64,000 nucleotides of DNA from Paguma larvata. Lineage: Eukaryota; Chordata; Mammalia; Carnivora; Viverridae. The notes beneath the pieces were generated by a model that saw nothing but the letters and a program-made list of their open reading frames with translations, was not told the origin of the DNA and searched no databases. The stretch covers positions 10,087,370 through 10,151,369 of the forward strand of contig CM057831.1 in the NCBI GenBank assembly GCA_030068075.1, written 5' to 3'. The first letter of the stretch is position 1, and every line of letters starts with the position of its first letter. Of the stretch, positions 32,411 through 42,760 are shown piece after piece. A program made the position numbers and the translations under genes.

Positions 32411-33749
32411 CAGCCATTATTACTCTAAATACTTTTTCCTGCCCACCTGTTGCTTCTTCAGGAGCCCTATAATGTGAGTGTTACTTTGCCAGATACTGCT
32501 CCCCAGGTCTCTTAAACTATCTTCACTTCAAAAATTTCTTTTATCGTTTTGCTGCTCTGTTTGGTAGAGTTCCATTGCCCTGTCTTCCAGGTCACAGATC
32601 CTTTCTTCTGCTTTGTTGAGTCTGCCGTTGAATCCCCGGTGTGTTCTTCAGCTCCGTGACTTCTGTTTAGTATTTTTTTTATATTTTCTGTCTCCTTGTT
32701 GAAGTCTTCAGTGTTCATCCATTCTTTCCTAAGTTCCACGAGCGTCTTTATGACCATAACTTTGAGTTCTTTATCAGGTAAGTTACTTACCTCCATTTCA
32801 TTATCTTCTTTTCCCCTAAAGTTTTGTTATTCTTTCATATGGAACATATGCCACTGTTTCCTCATTTTGCTCGACTCTGTGTTTGTTTCTGTGCTTTAGG
32901 TAAAATAGCCACCTCTCCTTGTCTTGAACGAGTGGCCTTGTGTAGGCGAGGAACCATATTGTTTAACCTTGCCCCAGCCCCTGGTTGTGTCTTGAACCTT
33001 TGTGATTATCTAAACAGCCTGATTTATGCTGGATAGGTCCCAGTTGTTGAGGGTGTGCCAAGACCTGTCAGTGTTCCAGAGGGAGGGATCTTAGCACCTG
33101 CTGACTTTCAGGCTGATTGGAAGCCAGATTCGTAGACAGCAGCTTTTAAAGTATACAAATACACACTGTCCTACGGGACCACATCACAAACCCTGCTGGA
33201 CTCCAGACCGGGCCATCTGGAGGTGTCCCCTTGGCAACAGCTGCAAAATTCAAGGCTCCAGACAAGCATTTGAGCTCCTTCCTGGGATGTACTGGTGTGT
33301 TGTAGTGAGGCCAAGTGACAGCATAAGGATGGTACTCCCTTAGCCCACATTCCCTTAGAACTTTCTGGTAGTCTTTAGATGTGTGATAACCTGAAGCTTG
33401 GCCTTTGGGCGGAAGCTCCCGGACAAGCAAATAGGTCTTTTTCATAGGAAGACTGGGGGTGTGTTTTAGTGTGCTGTCTGTGCAGTGTCCTGGGGGTGAG
33501 AGCCTGCCAAGAATTGTCTCTCTGATTGTTTCAGACCCACGAGGCCTAGAAACACAAACTTGCCTAGCCACCAGACCCAGATGCTCAAGGGCTGTCCCCA
33601 GTGTGGACTGCGTGCACCTGCTGGCTTAAGCAGGGCCACGGGAAAGTGTGGGGGTGGAGCGTGCCAGCTGACTCTAGTGGAGAAGAAGAGCCAAAATTTG
33701 CCAAGTACCTGTGAGGCACCAGGTGTGGTGCTGGACAATGTAAAAATTC

Positions 33750-34880
33750 ACCATATACTCCTCATGCCCCCTTGATATCAGCACTATATCTCCACGGTAT
33801 CGGCAACCCCCACATCACCAAGCCCAACTCCTCACCCGGCCTCTCAGGAGTGTTCAACCCTTGGACCTCTCCCTTCATCCTGAAACACTCTTTTTTCCTT
33901 GGCTTCCCTGATAAAACACTCTCTGGCTTTCCTCTTATGTCTTGGGCTAGTTTTCCTCTCTCTGCTTTGTAGGTGCATTTTCCCCATCCTGCCACAAATG
34001 CTTAGATGGAGTTGTTCCAGTCCATCCTAGGTTCTTCTCCTCTCATCTTACAGGCTTTCCCCATATTTGCCTTCTATTTCCATCAATACAAAGACAACTC
34101 AAGGATCCATGTCCAGCTGGACATCTCCTTTGAACTCAAGATTCTTAGAGCCGACTGTTGACTTGACATCACCTCTTGGATGTTCCAAAGGCAGCTCACA
34201 CTCGACATACCCAAGACAGAAAGTCTTGACCCTACGCCCTGTAAATCGATCACCTTCCTGAGGTCCCCATCTCAGGAAATGGGACCATGGTGTGCCAGGT
34301 GTTATTCCGGACTCTTCTACCAAGTCTTATAGCTTTTGTGTCCCCCGTATCTCTTAAATCCCTCCATTTCTCTCCATCTCCATCCCTGCCCCAGGCCAAG
34401 CCACTGTCACCTCTCGCTTGGACCAGGGAAATAACATCCTAGCCAGCCAGCCTCGCAGAACCCACTGCGTAGCCCCTTCCATCTGTTCACCACACTGCCG
34501 CCATCCTTCACCCCGAAAATAGGATCAAGCTCCTCCTGCAGACCCAACACTATCCTGGCATTGAGAGCGGTCTTCTCAATCACAAATCTGATACTGCTGC
34601 CCTCTTGCATTAAACTCTTCAATAGTTTTTCCTTGCTCTTGGGATAAAAACAAAATTTCTTTTCAGGACTCCAGGCCCTACGACATCTGGCTTGTGTATA
34701 CCTTTCCGGCTTCATCTTCCGCCGCTCTTTTCCTCTGAACTCCTACGGCCGTCTTCGCTGCACAGGGCTCACTGTTTCTGCAGCAACTGGCCAAGGAGAC
34801 TCTAAGCTCCCTGAAGGCAGGAGCCAGGTACAAAGCTTTGCCTGTCTCCACTTGGCATGTGCTGGGCACTTAAAACCCAC
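33750..34880 (+). mobile_element. L2 LINE 3' part, sense
   Basis: A long L2 copy in sense orientation with TCTTGGATGTTCCAAAGGCA, CAGCTCACACTCGACATACC, CTTTCTCTTGCATTAAAC-like and CAGGACTCCAGGCCCTACGA segments, ending in the typical CTAAGCTCCCTGAAGGCAGG tail. No open frame remains. Confidence 0.75.
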
Positions 34881-35869
34881 GGTTGGTGTTTGATCCGAGC
34901 CTCTTTCTGTTCTTTACTTTGGATCCGGGAGTTTCTCTGCATTTTGTAGTCACGATAAATACCCTGCCTTGCCTTTCCCTTCCCTGCCACGCCGGGCTGC
35001 CAATCAGAGGAGGGTTGGGGCGGGGAGAGTCCCAGAAAGTGGCCCCTTTCTCTCTGCTTTCGCCAGTCATTTGCAGGAGGATTTGACCTTGTGTTCCCAA
35101 ATCATCTTTGATGTTGGCACAAAAACCCTCTCCCCCCAGCCCTTTCAGCCTAATGCATCAGAGTCCAATCTGGAGGCCTCTAGCTCGTTTCCCAAACTTG
35201 ATCACTGCCATCTCTCTGACCCTGAAGAGCTGAAATTAGGGGACCTATTTTCTTCTCTTTCCTTTTCAGCTCTGAGTACTGAGCTGGGTTGGGCGAATAT
35301 TGTCTCTTTTAATATTCCCTTTCATATGAGCCTGGCTTCCCCAGATTAACATATTTCATTAAGGGCGCTCTCTCCCTTTCTTCATCAAAGGGTTTCTGAT
35401 GCAAAAATATTCTTCTTAAAAAATAAGGACGTGGCTGGGGAGATGGCAGTGCCTTCTCCTCTGTGGACTGCTCGCCGGGAGGGGACCCGGAGCCTCTGTT
35501 TTTTTCAGGAGACACATTTGCTGCAGAGGGGGGGAGCAGCTTGGACCAAAGCCCCATCTGGAGCATCTAGCTGCCACGCTCGGGAAACAAACGCACTCTG
35601 CATCTCCGACTTTCTCCTTGCATCACAGCGCTCAGCCCCGCCCATGGCGACCCCTCCGCAGCACCCACAAGAGGTTCCCTGGGTCACGGTGACCGAACAC
35701 GACATCCTGGCATCGGTCCCTCTCACAGTCACGCTCCAGCTCACACAGTACGCCACAGCACGCTGGGCCGGCTCACCCCACGGTGGCCGGCAGCTCGCAC
35801 CGGGGGGCTGCCTTCGGGGCTTGGAGGGCCATCCTCGAAGAACCCATCCCTGCTCCTTGCTTGGGGAAC

Positions 35870-35990
35870 CGAAGCGGAATGTGGTGTCTGTCTGCATTTT
35901 TAAAACTGCGCCGTGCCATCTGATAGATTTGTGTGGACGGTGCTATTTGTCATTCAGCGTTCATGTATTATTACTCTGCTGCCTGGGGCC
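35870..35990. promoter_or_regulatory. Candidate conserved non-coding island
   Basis: A short non-repetitive stretch near GTGCTATTTGTCATTCAGCG and CATGTATTATTACTCTGC. Suggested by composition only. Confidence 0.2.
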
Positions 35991-36184
35991 AGGAGAAGTC
36001 AGCGTGAGCGGGATGGTTTAGAAAGGGCAGACTTGGTAATTTCCCTTGGAAAATTAGCACGATGCGCAACATGGCAGAAAACCCGGCAAAGACAAAACTG
36101 AGGCAGAGAAGGGGGCCAGGTGCAGCTGGCCCGGACCCCGAGTGGGTGTGGTCTAGGGGCAGGAGGAAGAGACGGAGGGAGAAC

Positions 36185-36390
36185 AGAGGCATGGGATAGA
36201 GACCCATGGAGGGGAAGGATGCACCAGGCTCAGTGCTAAGCACTTCACACAAGCCGTCACACTCGCTGAATCCTTACAGCCATCCTGAGGATGACACGCT
36301 ATTGTCTCCATTTGATAAAGAGATGTCCAAAGTAGCCTGCTAACGATCGCACAGCTCTGATGCTCGGTCAACCCAAGTCTTCTGCTTTCG
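36185..36390 (-). repeat. MIR SINE fragment
   Basis: GCTCAGTGCTAAGCACTTCA, CCTTACAGCCATCCTGAGGA and TCTCCATTTGATAAAGAGAT is the complement of MIR in order. Confidence 0.7.
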
Positions 36391-36435
36391 AGAACTGTTC
36401 TTGTTCTACTAGTCCATGTGTGAGAGACGATCTAC

Positions 36436-36437
<2 letters not shown>

Positions 36438-36480
<43 letters not shown>
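36438..36480. repeat. (AC)21 microsatellite
   Basis: Uninterrupted AC run of about 43 bp. Confidence 0.98.
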
Positions 36481-36482
<2 letters not shown>

Positions 36483-36606
36483 CGTACAGCTCCCTCCATC
36501 CTTCGAGTCACCCATCTGTTCCCTAGGATACAGCGTTCAGTTAATAAGTAATACAGTTCGAGGGGTACTACACATGGTTGGAGGGTGCTTTGTAATGATT
36601 CTAAAG

Positions 36607-36660
36607 GCGCGTGTGCATGTGTGTGTGTGCGTGTGCGTGCGTGCGTGCGTGTGTGTATAC
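36607..36660. repeat. GT/GC alternating simple repeat
   Basis: Mixed (GT)n and (GTGC)n of about 50 bp lies 130 bp from the (AC)21 run. The alternating purine-pyrimidine order can favour Z-DNA. Confidence 0.9.
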
Positions 36661-36929
36661 AGTGTATGTTCTCACTCCAACTGCACTGTGAGCTTCGAGG
36701 GCAACACTCCGTCTCTTCTTTCTTTTTCCTTCTCTACCACATGTCTTCTGCATGATTCTGCAAAAAACTATTGGCACTCAGTACATGCAGCTGACTGACA
36801 GACATATTTCATCCTGCAAGTCCCATAGGACTATAAATTGCCATATGAGCATGCGAGTTAGAAGGCAGAGAGGAATTCACGTTATTAAAGGTTTACTACA
36901 GCCCTGTGTGTGCTAGATGGTTTCTCTCT

Positions 36930-37068
36930 CTCTCTCTCTCTCTATTTTTAAAGTAGGCTTCACGTTGAGCATGGAGCCCAACTCGGGGCTTGAACTCACG
37001 ACCCTGAGATCGAGACCTGAGCTGAGATTAAGAGTTGGGACTCAATCGACTGAGCCACCTGGGAGGCC
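36930..37068 (-). mobile_element. Older-type CAN SINE, antisense
   Basis: A (TC)n stretch is followed by AAGTAGGCTTCACGTTGAGC, GGGCTTGAACTCACGACCCT and CGACTGAGCCACCTGGGAGG. CTAGATGGTTTCTCT before it and CTAGATGCTTTCTCT after it are the near-identical target duplication. Confidence 0.88.
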
Positions 37069-37069
37069 C

Positions 37070-37165
37070 TAGATGCTTTCTCTTTAATCCTCAAAACAAT
37101 CCCACAAGATAGGCAGTGCCATTCCCACCTTACAGACGAGGAGGCTGTGCCGTGTTCACGGCTTC
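37070..37165 (-). repeat. MIR fragment
   Basis: CCTCAAAACAATCCCACAAG, CCATTCCCACCTTACAGACG and AGGAGGCTGTG match the complement of the MIR core. Confidence 0.5.
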
Positions 37166-39550
37166 TGCCTGATGCCGGGGATGACTCCCCCAGCTCCCCC
37201 AGAACTCCCTTTCCTAATTGCCAAGACACACGTCCCCCCTGGGATAGAGCAGTCCAACCCAAAGGCAGGGGAAAGGACTGGCCAGCATCTCCATGCTCTT
37301 GATTCTGGGATTTATTTCCCTACAGGTGCAAAGCCCTTGTTGAAAGGAGAGTCTTCATGACCCCTCTCTCCAGTCTGCCCACCCATCCCGACGCCCCTCC
37401 CCGCGGCTTAGGGGTAGGGCATGGCAGTTCCTCACCTCGCAGGAGAGCCAGAGGGGCTTGGGGAAGACACGGGTGTGCTCTGAAAATAGCCTCTTTCCCG
37501 CCCCCCCTCCTTCCGCATTGCTCTCCAGATGTGTGATGTTTTCAGCTTCGCCCTGCTCAGCGGTGCCCCAGGAAAGGTTTCCACACATTAGAGAGTGGTC
37601 CGCAGAGGGGGAGCAGGCAGCGGGGCAGCACGGGGGAGGAGGGCAGGGAGGCAGTTGCAAGGAACAGTCGGGGAGGGGTGCGAGGGACAGCCCCAGCCTC
37701 CACTGCCCACCTCCGACGACGAGCCGGCAGAGCCCCGCCAGCCAGAGCAAGCCGGCCGAGAGACGGAGTGGGTCGCGCCATCCCACCCTGGGCCAGCCTC
37801 AGGAGGTCTTGAGGGGTGAGACGGACACAGTCAGCCCCCTCTCCCGTGTGCCGTGCGTCTCTGCCGCGGCCCTGGCTGCTCATCACCTCTCCCCGGCTGC
37901 GGTGTCCCGCTCACTTCCAGACACCATTCCTTCCGTGGACACCAGATGGCTCTTTCCAGGGTGCCGTGTGGCCCAAGTCTCTCTCTGGGAGCTGCCTGGG
38001 CTCAGCGACCTTCCCCGACACAGCAGAAGCTCAGCCCAGAGGCCCCAGGACCCCGTTTGAGTCCCAAGAACTGTCCCCAAGAGCCCTGTGCTAGGCAGGC
38101 CACTCCCTGCAGTAAACTTGACCTGCTCAGGGCTCCACCCTTCCCCTTCCCTGAACCTAGGCCCTTCGCCTTTTGACCCTCACGTCCTCGCTCTCAACGC
38201 GGCACCTGCAGGAACCAGAGCGAACCTTCCCTGATGCCTCTGTTAGCGGCACCCGCTCCTTCCTGCCGCCCTCCTCCTGCGCTCAGGGGTGGACCCCCGG
38301 GGGGCCGGCCGCAGCCTGACTTTGCTCCCACCCAGACGGTAAGCTTCCAAGGCTCGGGCGCCTCCCTGCAGAACCCTGTCCCACAGATGACTGACCCGGT
38401 GTCCCGGACGGAGCTGCTTCTCAAGAGGTGAGGATGCAACTCAGACGTTTGCTTTCCCGGGTCTCACTCGGGCTCACTCGGCAGCCACCTGCTGGGCATC
38501 AACCGCGTGGTGGGCCGCGGGCCAGGTGCTGGGAAACCAGCAGGGACGGGGCTCGGACCTTCTAGAGGAGAGGACACCCGGCCGGCCACTGACTGTGCGC
38601 TGCACTAAGGAAGGGTCCCGAAGCCCTCAGGGGGAAACAAAGCCTCGGAGCTACACGAAGACCGGAAATATGGGTTGGGGCTGGCGAGGAAGGCGGGCTG
38701 GGGAGGGGCGGGGTCTCCAGCCTCTTTCGTTGCGTTTCATTTTTAAACTGTTTCTGAAAAGCCGATCCAGGCTTATACGAACGCAAAAGGTCCCGGAGCA
38801 CCCAGAATGAGAAGTAGGCTTGCCTCGCACTCCCGCGTGGGTGCCGCCCAGGTGCCCTCTCGGGGGCGACGCCGGTGGCCCGTTTCTCACACCCCTCCCA
38901 GAGAGAGTCACACAGACGTAAGCATGAGCCCCTGCGGCAACTTGGTGGCTTGGTCCACTCCAGGCCTCTGGCCCCCTCTGAGGCCCCCTCCTTGCCATTT
39001 CCTGCCCTCTGACGATGGGTCCCCCATTTCCCCAGAGACCTGGGGGCCCGTTGTCATTCTGCTCCGCAGGGCTTCACAGCGGAAGGCAGCCTCACAGGTG
39101 CTAGCTAGGGTCCCCAGGGGAGGGCTCTGAAGGGACTCCGGGAAGCCAAAACTTAGATGGAGGGTTTTCCGGGGGCTCCCATCCCCTGGAGACCAGCGGG
39201 GACCAGCTCTCTGACCCCCAAGCATTCCCATCACCCCACAGACACAGCCCGTAGCCCCTTGCCTCTGGGCCTTTAAACTGCTTTAAGTCAGACCACCTCG
39301 TTGACTTTGGCCCAGGGACAGTCCTGGAAAGAAGGGGCTGCCACTTCCTCCCCATCAACTGGGGGTTCACTTGCCCCTCTCGCAGAGCTCTTAGGCAACC
39401 AGAGTCCCGCCCGTAGGGAGCCACAGGGGCCTGTGCCCTGGTGGGTGCTGCTGTGTTTGTCTCAGATGGGCAGCTCTGAGGCCCAGGGACCCTCCCGCCA
39501 GGGGGCGGGCACGGGCAGGGCATGGGCGCAGGTCCGCGGCCTCACCCTAC

Positions 39551-39679
39551 CTGACTTGTTCTTGTATTCGATGTCGAAGCCCGTGATGATACTATTCCCG
39601 TCGAATCGCTGGGTCCAGCGCAGGTTCATGCTCCGGGCCTTCACCTCCCGGATCTCCAGCTCCGGGGGGTCGGGGGGCT
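39551..39679 (-). CDS. DSCAML1: DSCAML1 exon: FN3-1, first half
   Basis: A 129-bp exon (43 codons, phase 1 to phase 1) opens [13 protein letters not shown], the usual proline-rich start of a fibronectin type III domain following Ig9. The FN3 core Trp is residue 22 in MNLRWTQ, and [12 protein letters not shown] forms strand C, with an N-K-S sequon. The acceptor is CGCTCCCCAG (AG at 39681-39680). The donor is GTAGGG from 39550, with a second GTGAGG five bases further on that would shift the frame if used. The next exon is 16.4 kb away. Confidence 0.96.
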
Positions 39680-40324
39680 CTGGGGAGCGGCAGACGGAAG
39701 GAGCAGACGTGAGGACGGCAGCAGACAGCGTGGTCTTCCGCCCGTCTCCAGAGAAGACCACGGTTCTGCTGCGTCCTGGGGATTGGTGTCCACGGTGGTC
39801 TCCCCAAGGGCCCTGAAGCCGGGGGTTAGGGCAAGGTGGGTCTGGGGGAGGCCCAGCGGCGGGGCTCGGAGGTGGGGGGGGAGTGCTAAGCTTGGTTTCC
39901 TGCTTTGTTACCCCTCTCTTCATTGTCCTGGGGGAGGGCAGGCCGTTTTGTAGGGATCTCCCCCGGCCTGAGAGCCTGTTTGTCGTCCATGAAGAGCCCC
40001 CGATTTTTCCCAGCGTGACTCTCCCTGCCCTCATCTCCTCCAGGGTCCGGGCCCACACACTCAGAGACCCCCACTTCTGGAAGCAGCAATGGGTTTCACG
40101 GTGACTGTGGCCAGGGTAAACCTTGCTGTCCGAAGTGTGCGTCGAAGGCCCCTTGTTGCCCCACTGTGGGCGGAAGGGAGAGCGGAGGAAGGCTCTTCTC
40201 AGAGGCCATTTCCCATCATCCTCCACCGCGGTATGGGTGACAGCCCCGTTCTTGAGGTGGAGCTGGCAGCGGGCACCTGGCTCCCCGGGGGAGGGCTTGG
40301 GAACGGCGGGCCAGGTGAGGGTAC
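39680..40324 (-). other. DSCAML1: DSCAML1 intron, 645 bp
   Basis: This small GC-rich intron between the Ig9 and FN3-1 exons shows no repeat or other recognised feature. Confidence 0.8.
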
Positions 40325-40421
40325 CTTGCACCGTGAGTTGGATCAAGCCCCGGTCCTCCCCGTAGGAGTTGATGGCGTGGCAGCTGAAGAACACAGAGTC
40401 CCCACGGTCAGCTGGCTTGAG
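40325..40421 (-). CDS. DSCAML1: DSCAML1 exon: Ig9, second half
   Basis: A 97-bp exon, phase 0 to phase 1 (32 codons plus one base), completes Ig9. It reads [20 protein letters not shown] and continues to LIQLTVQ. The second core Cys is residue 14 (FFSCHAIN), matching the family motif at this place. The acceptor is CGCCTCCCAG (AG at 40423-40422). The donor is GTACCC from 40324, which keeps the GT and the exonic AAG but lacks the usual +4 A and +5 G, the weakest donor among the twelve. Skipping this 97-bp exon would shift the frame, so its inclusion matters. Confidence 0.95.
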
Positions 40422-41132
40422 CTGGGAGGCGGCCCGCAGGGCAGGAGGATGGGGAGAGAGGGAGGAAAGGGGGAGAGTGCTTTAGAGCCGGTCTGTTAAA
40501 GGGGGCTCGCTCTAGTGGGGGTCAGCAAGGCCACCTCTTCTGGGAGGGGGACCCACAAGGGGCTTTGTCAAGGGCTCCTCTGCCCAGGAAGGTTCCAAGG
40601 ATGGATGTTGGGAGGAGTCCATGCAGGGAGGGGCTGAGGGGGCCTGGGTGGGGGAGGGAAGAAAGGGACCGAGGGACCCCAGGAGAATGGGGAAAAGGGG
40701 CTGAGGGGGGTCTCAGAATGGGGGGAGGGGCTGAGGGGTCCAAGAAGGAGGGGAAAAGGGGTTGAGGGGATCTCAAGAGGGAGGGAAAGGCTGACGGCCC
40801 AAGCAGAAGGGGAGGAACTGAGGAGTCCCAGAGGGAGGGAGGAGCTGAGGGGCGCAGGAGAGAGAGGATGGAGCCCAGGGGTTCCAGAAAAGGGAGGAGG
40901 GCTGAGGGTTCCACACATTTCATGGCTGTGGGGTTGTCAGGAAGGAGGTGCAGTGAGGTTCTAAGGCAGAGGCTCCTGAGTGAAGAAGGGAAATAGGAAA
41001 GGGGAGGTGCTTTGGGGGTGAGGGGAGGGGCGCCCAGACAGCGCTCTATGGCTACTAGAGACAGCCATAACATCGGGGCGCCCCACTTTCAGAGAGGTGG
41101 GGTCCCCCTGAGACTGGGGCGTGGCGGCTCAC
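40422..41132 (-). other. DSCAML1: DSCAML1 intron, 711 bp, with minisatellite
   Basis: This small intron between the two Ig9 exons is dominated by a purine-rich (plus strand) tandem array at 40605-40915, listed separately. Confidence 0.8.
40605..40915. repeat. Purine-rich minisatellite, about 30-35 bp unit
   Basis: About eight imperfect units each carry GGGAGGGG, then GCTGAGGGG (or GTTGAGG, GCTGACGG, ACTGAGG) and a short CCAGAAGG/TCCAAGAAGG. GCTGAGG-type words sit near 40633, 40700, 40730, 40761, 40790, 40817, 40843 and 40901. On the transcribed strand each unit is a polypyrimidine tract ending in CTCAG. Confidence 0.85.
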
Positions 41133-41332
41133 CTTCAGCGTGGAGACCACCTCGTCGCCGTTGTCCTTGGTGGCGATGGCATAGCGCATGACGCGGTCGG
41201 GGTCGATGACGGTGTCCCCTTTCTCCCAGCGGATGATGATGGGCCGCTCGCCCCTCGCTGTGCAGTTGAGCTCCTTGGCGTGCCCCTTGATGGCGATGGT
41301 GGTGTTGGGGTGGGAGGTGATCATGGCCGGGA
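41133..41332 (-). CDS. DSCAML1: DSCAML1 exon: Ig9, first half
   Basis: This 200-bp exon enters in phase 1 and leaves in phase 0. It encodes IPAMITSHPNTTIAI and on through Ig9, with core Cys24 in ELNCTARGERP and Trp36 in IIIRWEKGD, ending DEVVSTLK. Two sequons are visible (N10-T-T and N23-C-T). The acceptor is CTCCCCAG (AG at 41334-41333) and the donor GTGAGC from 41132. DSCAM has a clearly different version of this segment, so the assignment to DSCAML1 is strong. The exon lies 19.1 kb downstream of the Ig8 exons. Confidence 0.97.
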
Positions 41333-42099
41333 CTGGGGAGGGGAGGAGGTGCGGGAGGCCCCAGTGAGCCTGGGGGAGGGGCCCCGCCCCCGCTGCCCCA
41401 CCCCGCAGAGCGCCTCGGCTCCAGGGACCCGGCCTGTTAAGGGTTGTGGGGGGCGCTGTCGGAAACCCCACTTGCCTGTCCTCCTTTCCCCCCTCCCCAC
41501 CCACGAGGGGAGTGGCCTCTCTCTTCACCAGGGAGTCTAACGTTCCCTGGACCCCTTTCCAGCATGTTTTAAGACGCACAATATATACAGACCTATAAAG
41601 GAAACCAGATATATTGAAGTATGGCTACGCAAATATTAAAGACCTTCCAAAGCAAACTTTTCATATAGCATATCGCATATCGGTGTATGTTGTTCTATTA
41701 CTCTTTATCAAATACAATCTAGCGCCGAGTGACACGAGCTCGAGTCTGTAAGCGCCATGAGCATAAATGCGAGAAGCACGCTATGAAAGCGTCGGGGGGC
41801 CGGGGGGGGGGGGCGGTTCTGCGGGTGAGGGCCCCGGCACCGCTCCTGCTGTGGTTTGCTGCTTATATTCACAATGGGAGGAAATGCTACATTTCAGCTA
41901 TAGCTTAGTGGGAAAAAAGATGCGCTCTCTTCTCCTATGCAAATTCACAGACTCCTTGGATCAGATCGGGGGACTTTCTGCGGGGGGGGGTGCTCTCTGG
42001 ACCCCAGGTTCGGCACCAGCCCTGCTCTAAAGCTCTGGGGCCTCTGCTTTGTGTCCGTGGCTCAGGCTCAGCTGGGTGTCTCCTCTCAAACAGCTGAGA

Positions 42100-42200
42100 A
42101 GCTTCCCCCGTTCATCCAAACAAAATGCAACAGAAAACCCTGCAGAGGGTTAATAATCACCATTATTAAGGTCCCTCGAGCAGCGCTAACGGGTCTCTCT
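42100..42200. promoter_or_regulatory. Candidate regulatory island with homeodomain palindrome
   Basis: A short conserved-looking AT-rich island contains TTAATAAT-CACC-ATTATTAA (42150-42169), a perfect 8-bp inverted repeat with four-base spacer. It includes TAAT-N4-ATTA, the arrangement bound by paired-class homeodomain dimers. Function is inferred. Confidence 0.35.
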
Positions 42201-42419
42201 TCCCCCCACCCCCACCTCCACCCCCACCGCGGAGCTGAGAAAATCTTCACGAAACAACCAAGGCCCCAGCTGGCCAGCAGGAGACCCCTCCCAGTGCCCT
42301 GAAAAGAAGCATCTAGATCTTGACCCTCTCCTGGGCCTGAGCACCTTGGCCGGCAGCAGAGGAGGGGAGGGGCAGAGGGAAGGTTGATCTCGGCTGCCAG
42401 GGAAACCCTGTCCCTGTCT

Positions 42420-42525
42420 CCTCCATTCAATTCAACAAACATGCATCGAGCGCCTATGCCGTTACGTGGCACCGTGGCAGGCTTGGGGGACACGCATGTG
42501 AGCCAGGGTCCTTGCCTCCCGGGAG
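42420..42525 (-). mobile_element. L2 3' end, antisense
   Basis: CAATTCAACAAACATGCATC followed by GAGCGCCTATGCC is the complement of the L2 3' end. Confidence 0.55.
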
Positions 42526-42649
42526 GAGGGGGAGATGGGAGGGGGAGAGAGACATCTGCCGGAGCACCGTGGTGGGGGATCTGACGAGTGTTGCCCAGAG
42601 GTCTCAGGAGTAATTACCTTTGACCGTGGGATGTCTGAGGAGGCACCAT

Positions 42650-42760
42650 CATCCAGTCAATAAGCATTTATTGAGCACCTGTTCTATGCCAGGCCTTGCA
42701 TCAGGTTCCAACAGTGAAGAGGACAAGTCGGATCTCAAGGAGGTTCGTGGTAGGTGGTGA
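42650..42760 (-). mobile_element. L2 3' end, antisense
   Basis: TCAATAAGCATTTATTGAGC, ACCTGTTCTATGCCAGGCCT is the complement of the conserved L2 3' end; it lies 125 bp from a second such fragment in the same orientation. Confidence 0.65.

Larger units (their letters stand above)
31025..33730 (-). mobile_element. L1 5' region / ORF1-like part, antisense
   Basis: Plus-strand text (GTGGTGATGAACTCATTTAA, CTTGCTGGGTAGACTATTCT, GATGCGTCTTGGTGTGCATC, TTTGAGTTCTTTATCAGGTA) is the complement of the 5' half of mammalian L1M elements. On the minus strand near 32700-32796 the frame reads SNLPDKELKVMVIK, a known L1 ORF1-like start. The part to about 33730 fits L1 5' UTR. SINEs at 31913 and 32285 and the (TA)n(GA)n block interrupt it. 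The exact split between 5' UTR and ORF1 is not certain. Confidence 0.7.
23170..39550 (-). other. DSCAML1: DSCAML1 intron, 16,381 bp, repeat-rich
   Basis: From low to high coordinates it holds: unique AT-rich sequence (23.2-26.1 kb), a MER5-type element (26125), a KRAB A-box relic (26608-26710), L1 antisense with two SINEs (27675-28975), Tigger1 with two SINEs (28985-31022), L1 antisense with simple repeats and two SINEs (31025-33730), L2 (33750-34880), unique sequence, MIR and dinucleotide repeats (36185-36660), an old SINE (36930-37068), and GC-rich unique sequence to 39550. No DSCAML1 exon was found inside it. Confidence 0.75.

Noticed and set aside
33146..33571. A 141-codon minus-strand open frame that looked gene-like
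   Set aside because: It lies in L1 5' UTR-like sequence continuous with the ORF1-like segment; no independent gene is supported.
34407..34715. Minus-strand open frame of 102 codons
   Set aside because: It is antisense to a sense-oriented L2 copy.
41790..41815. G homopolymer runs as a G-quadruplex regulatory site
   Set aside because: Runs of G are present, but similar homopolymers occur throughout (for example near 810, 30661 and 47830) and can be sequencing noise; no specific evidence for function.
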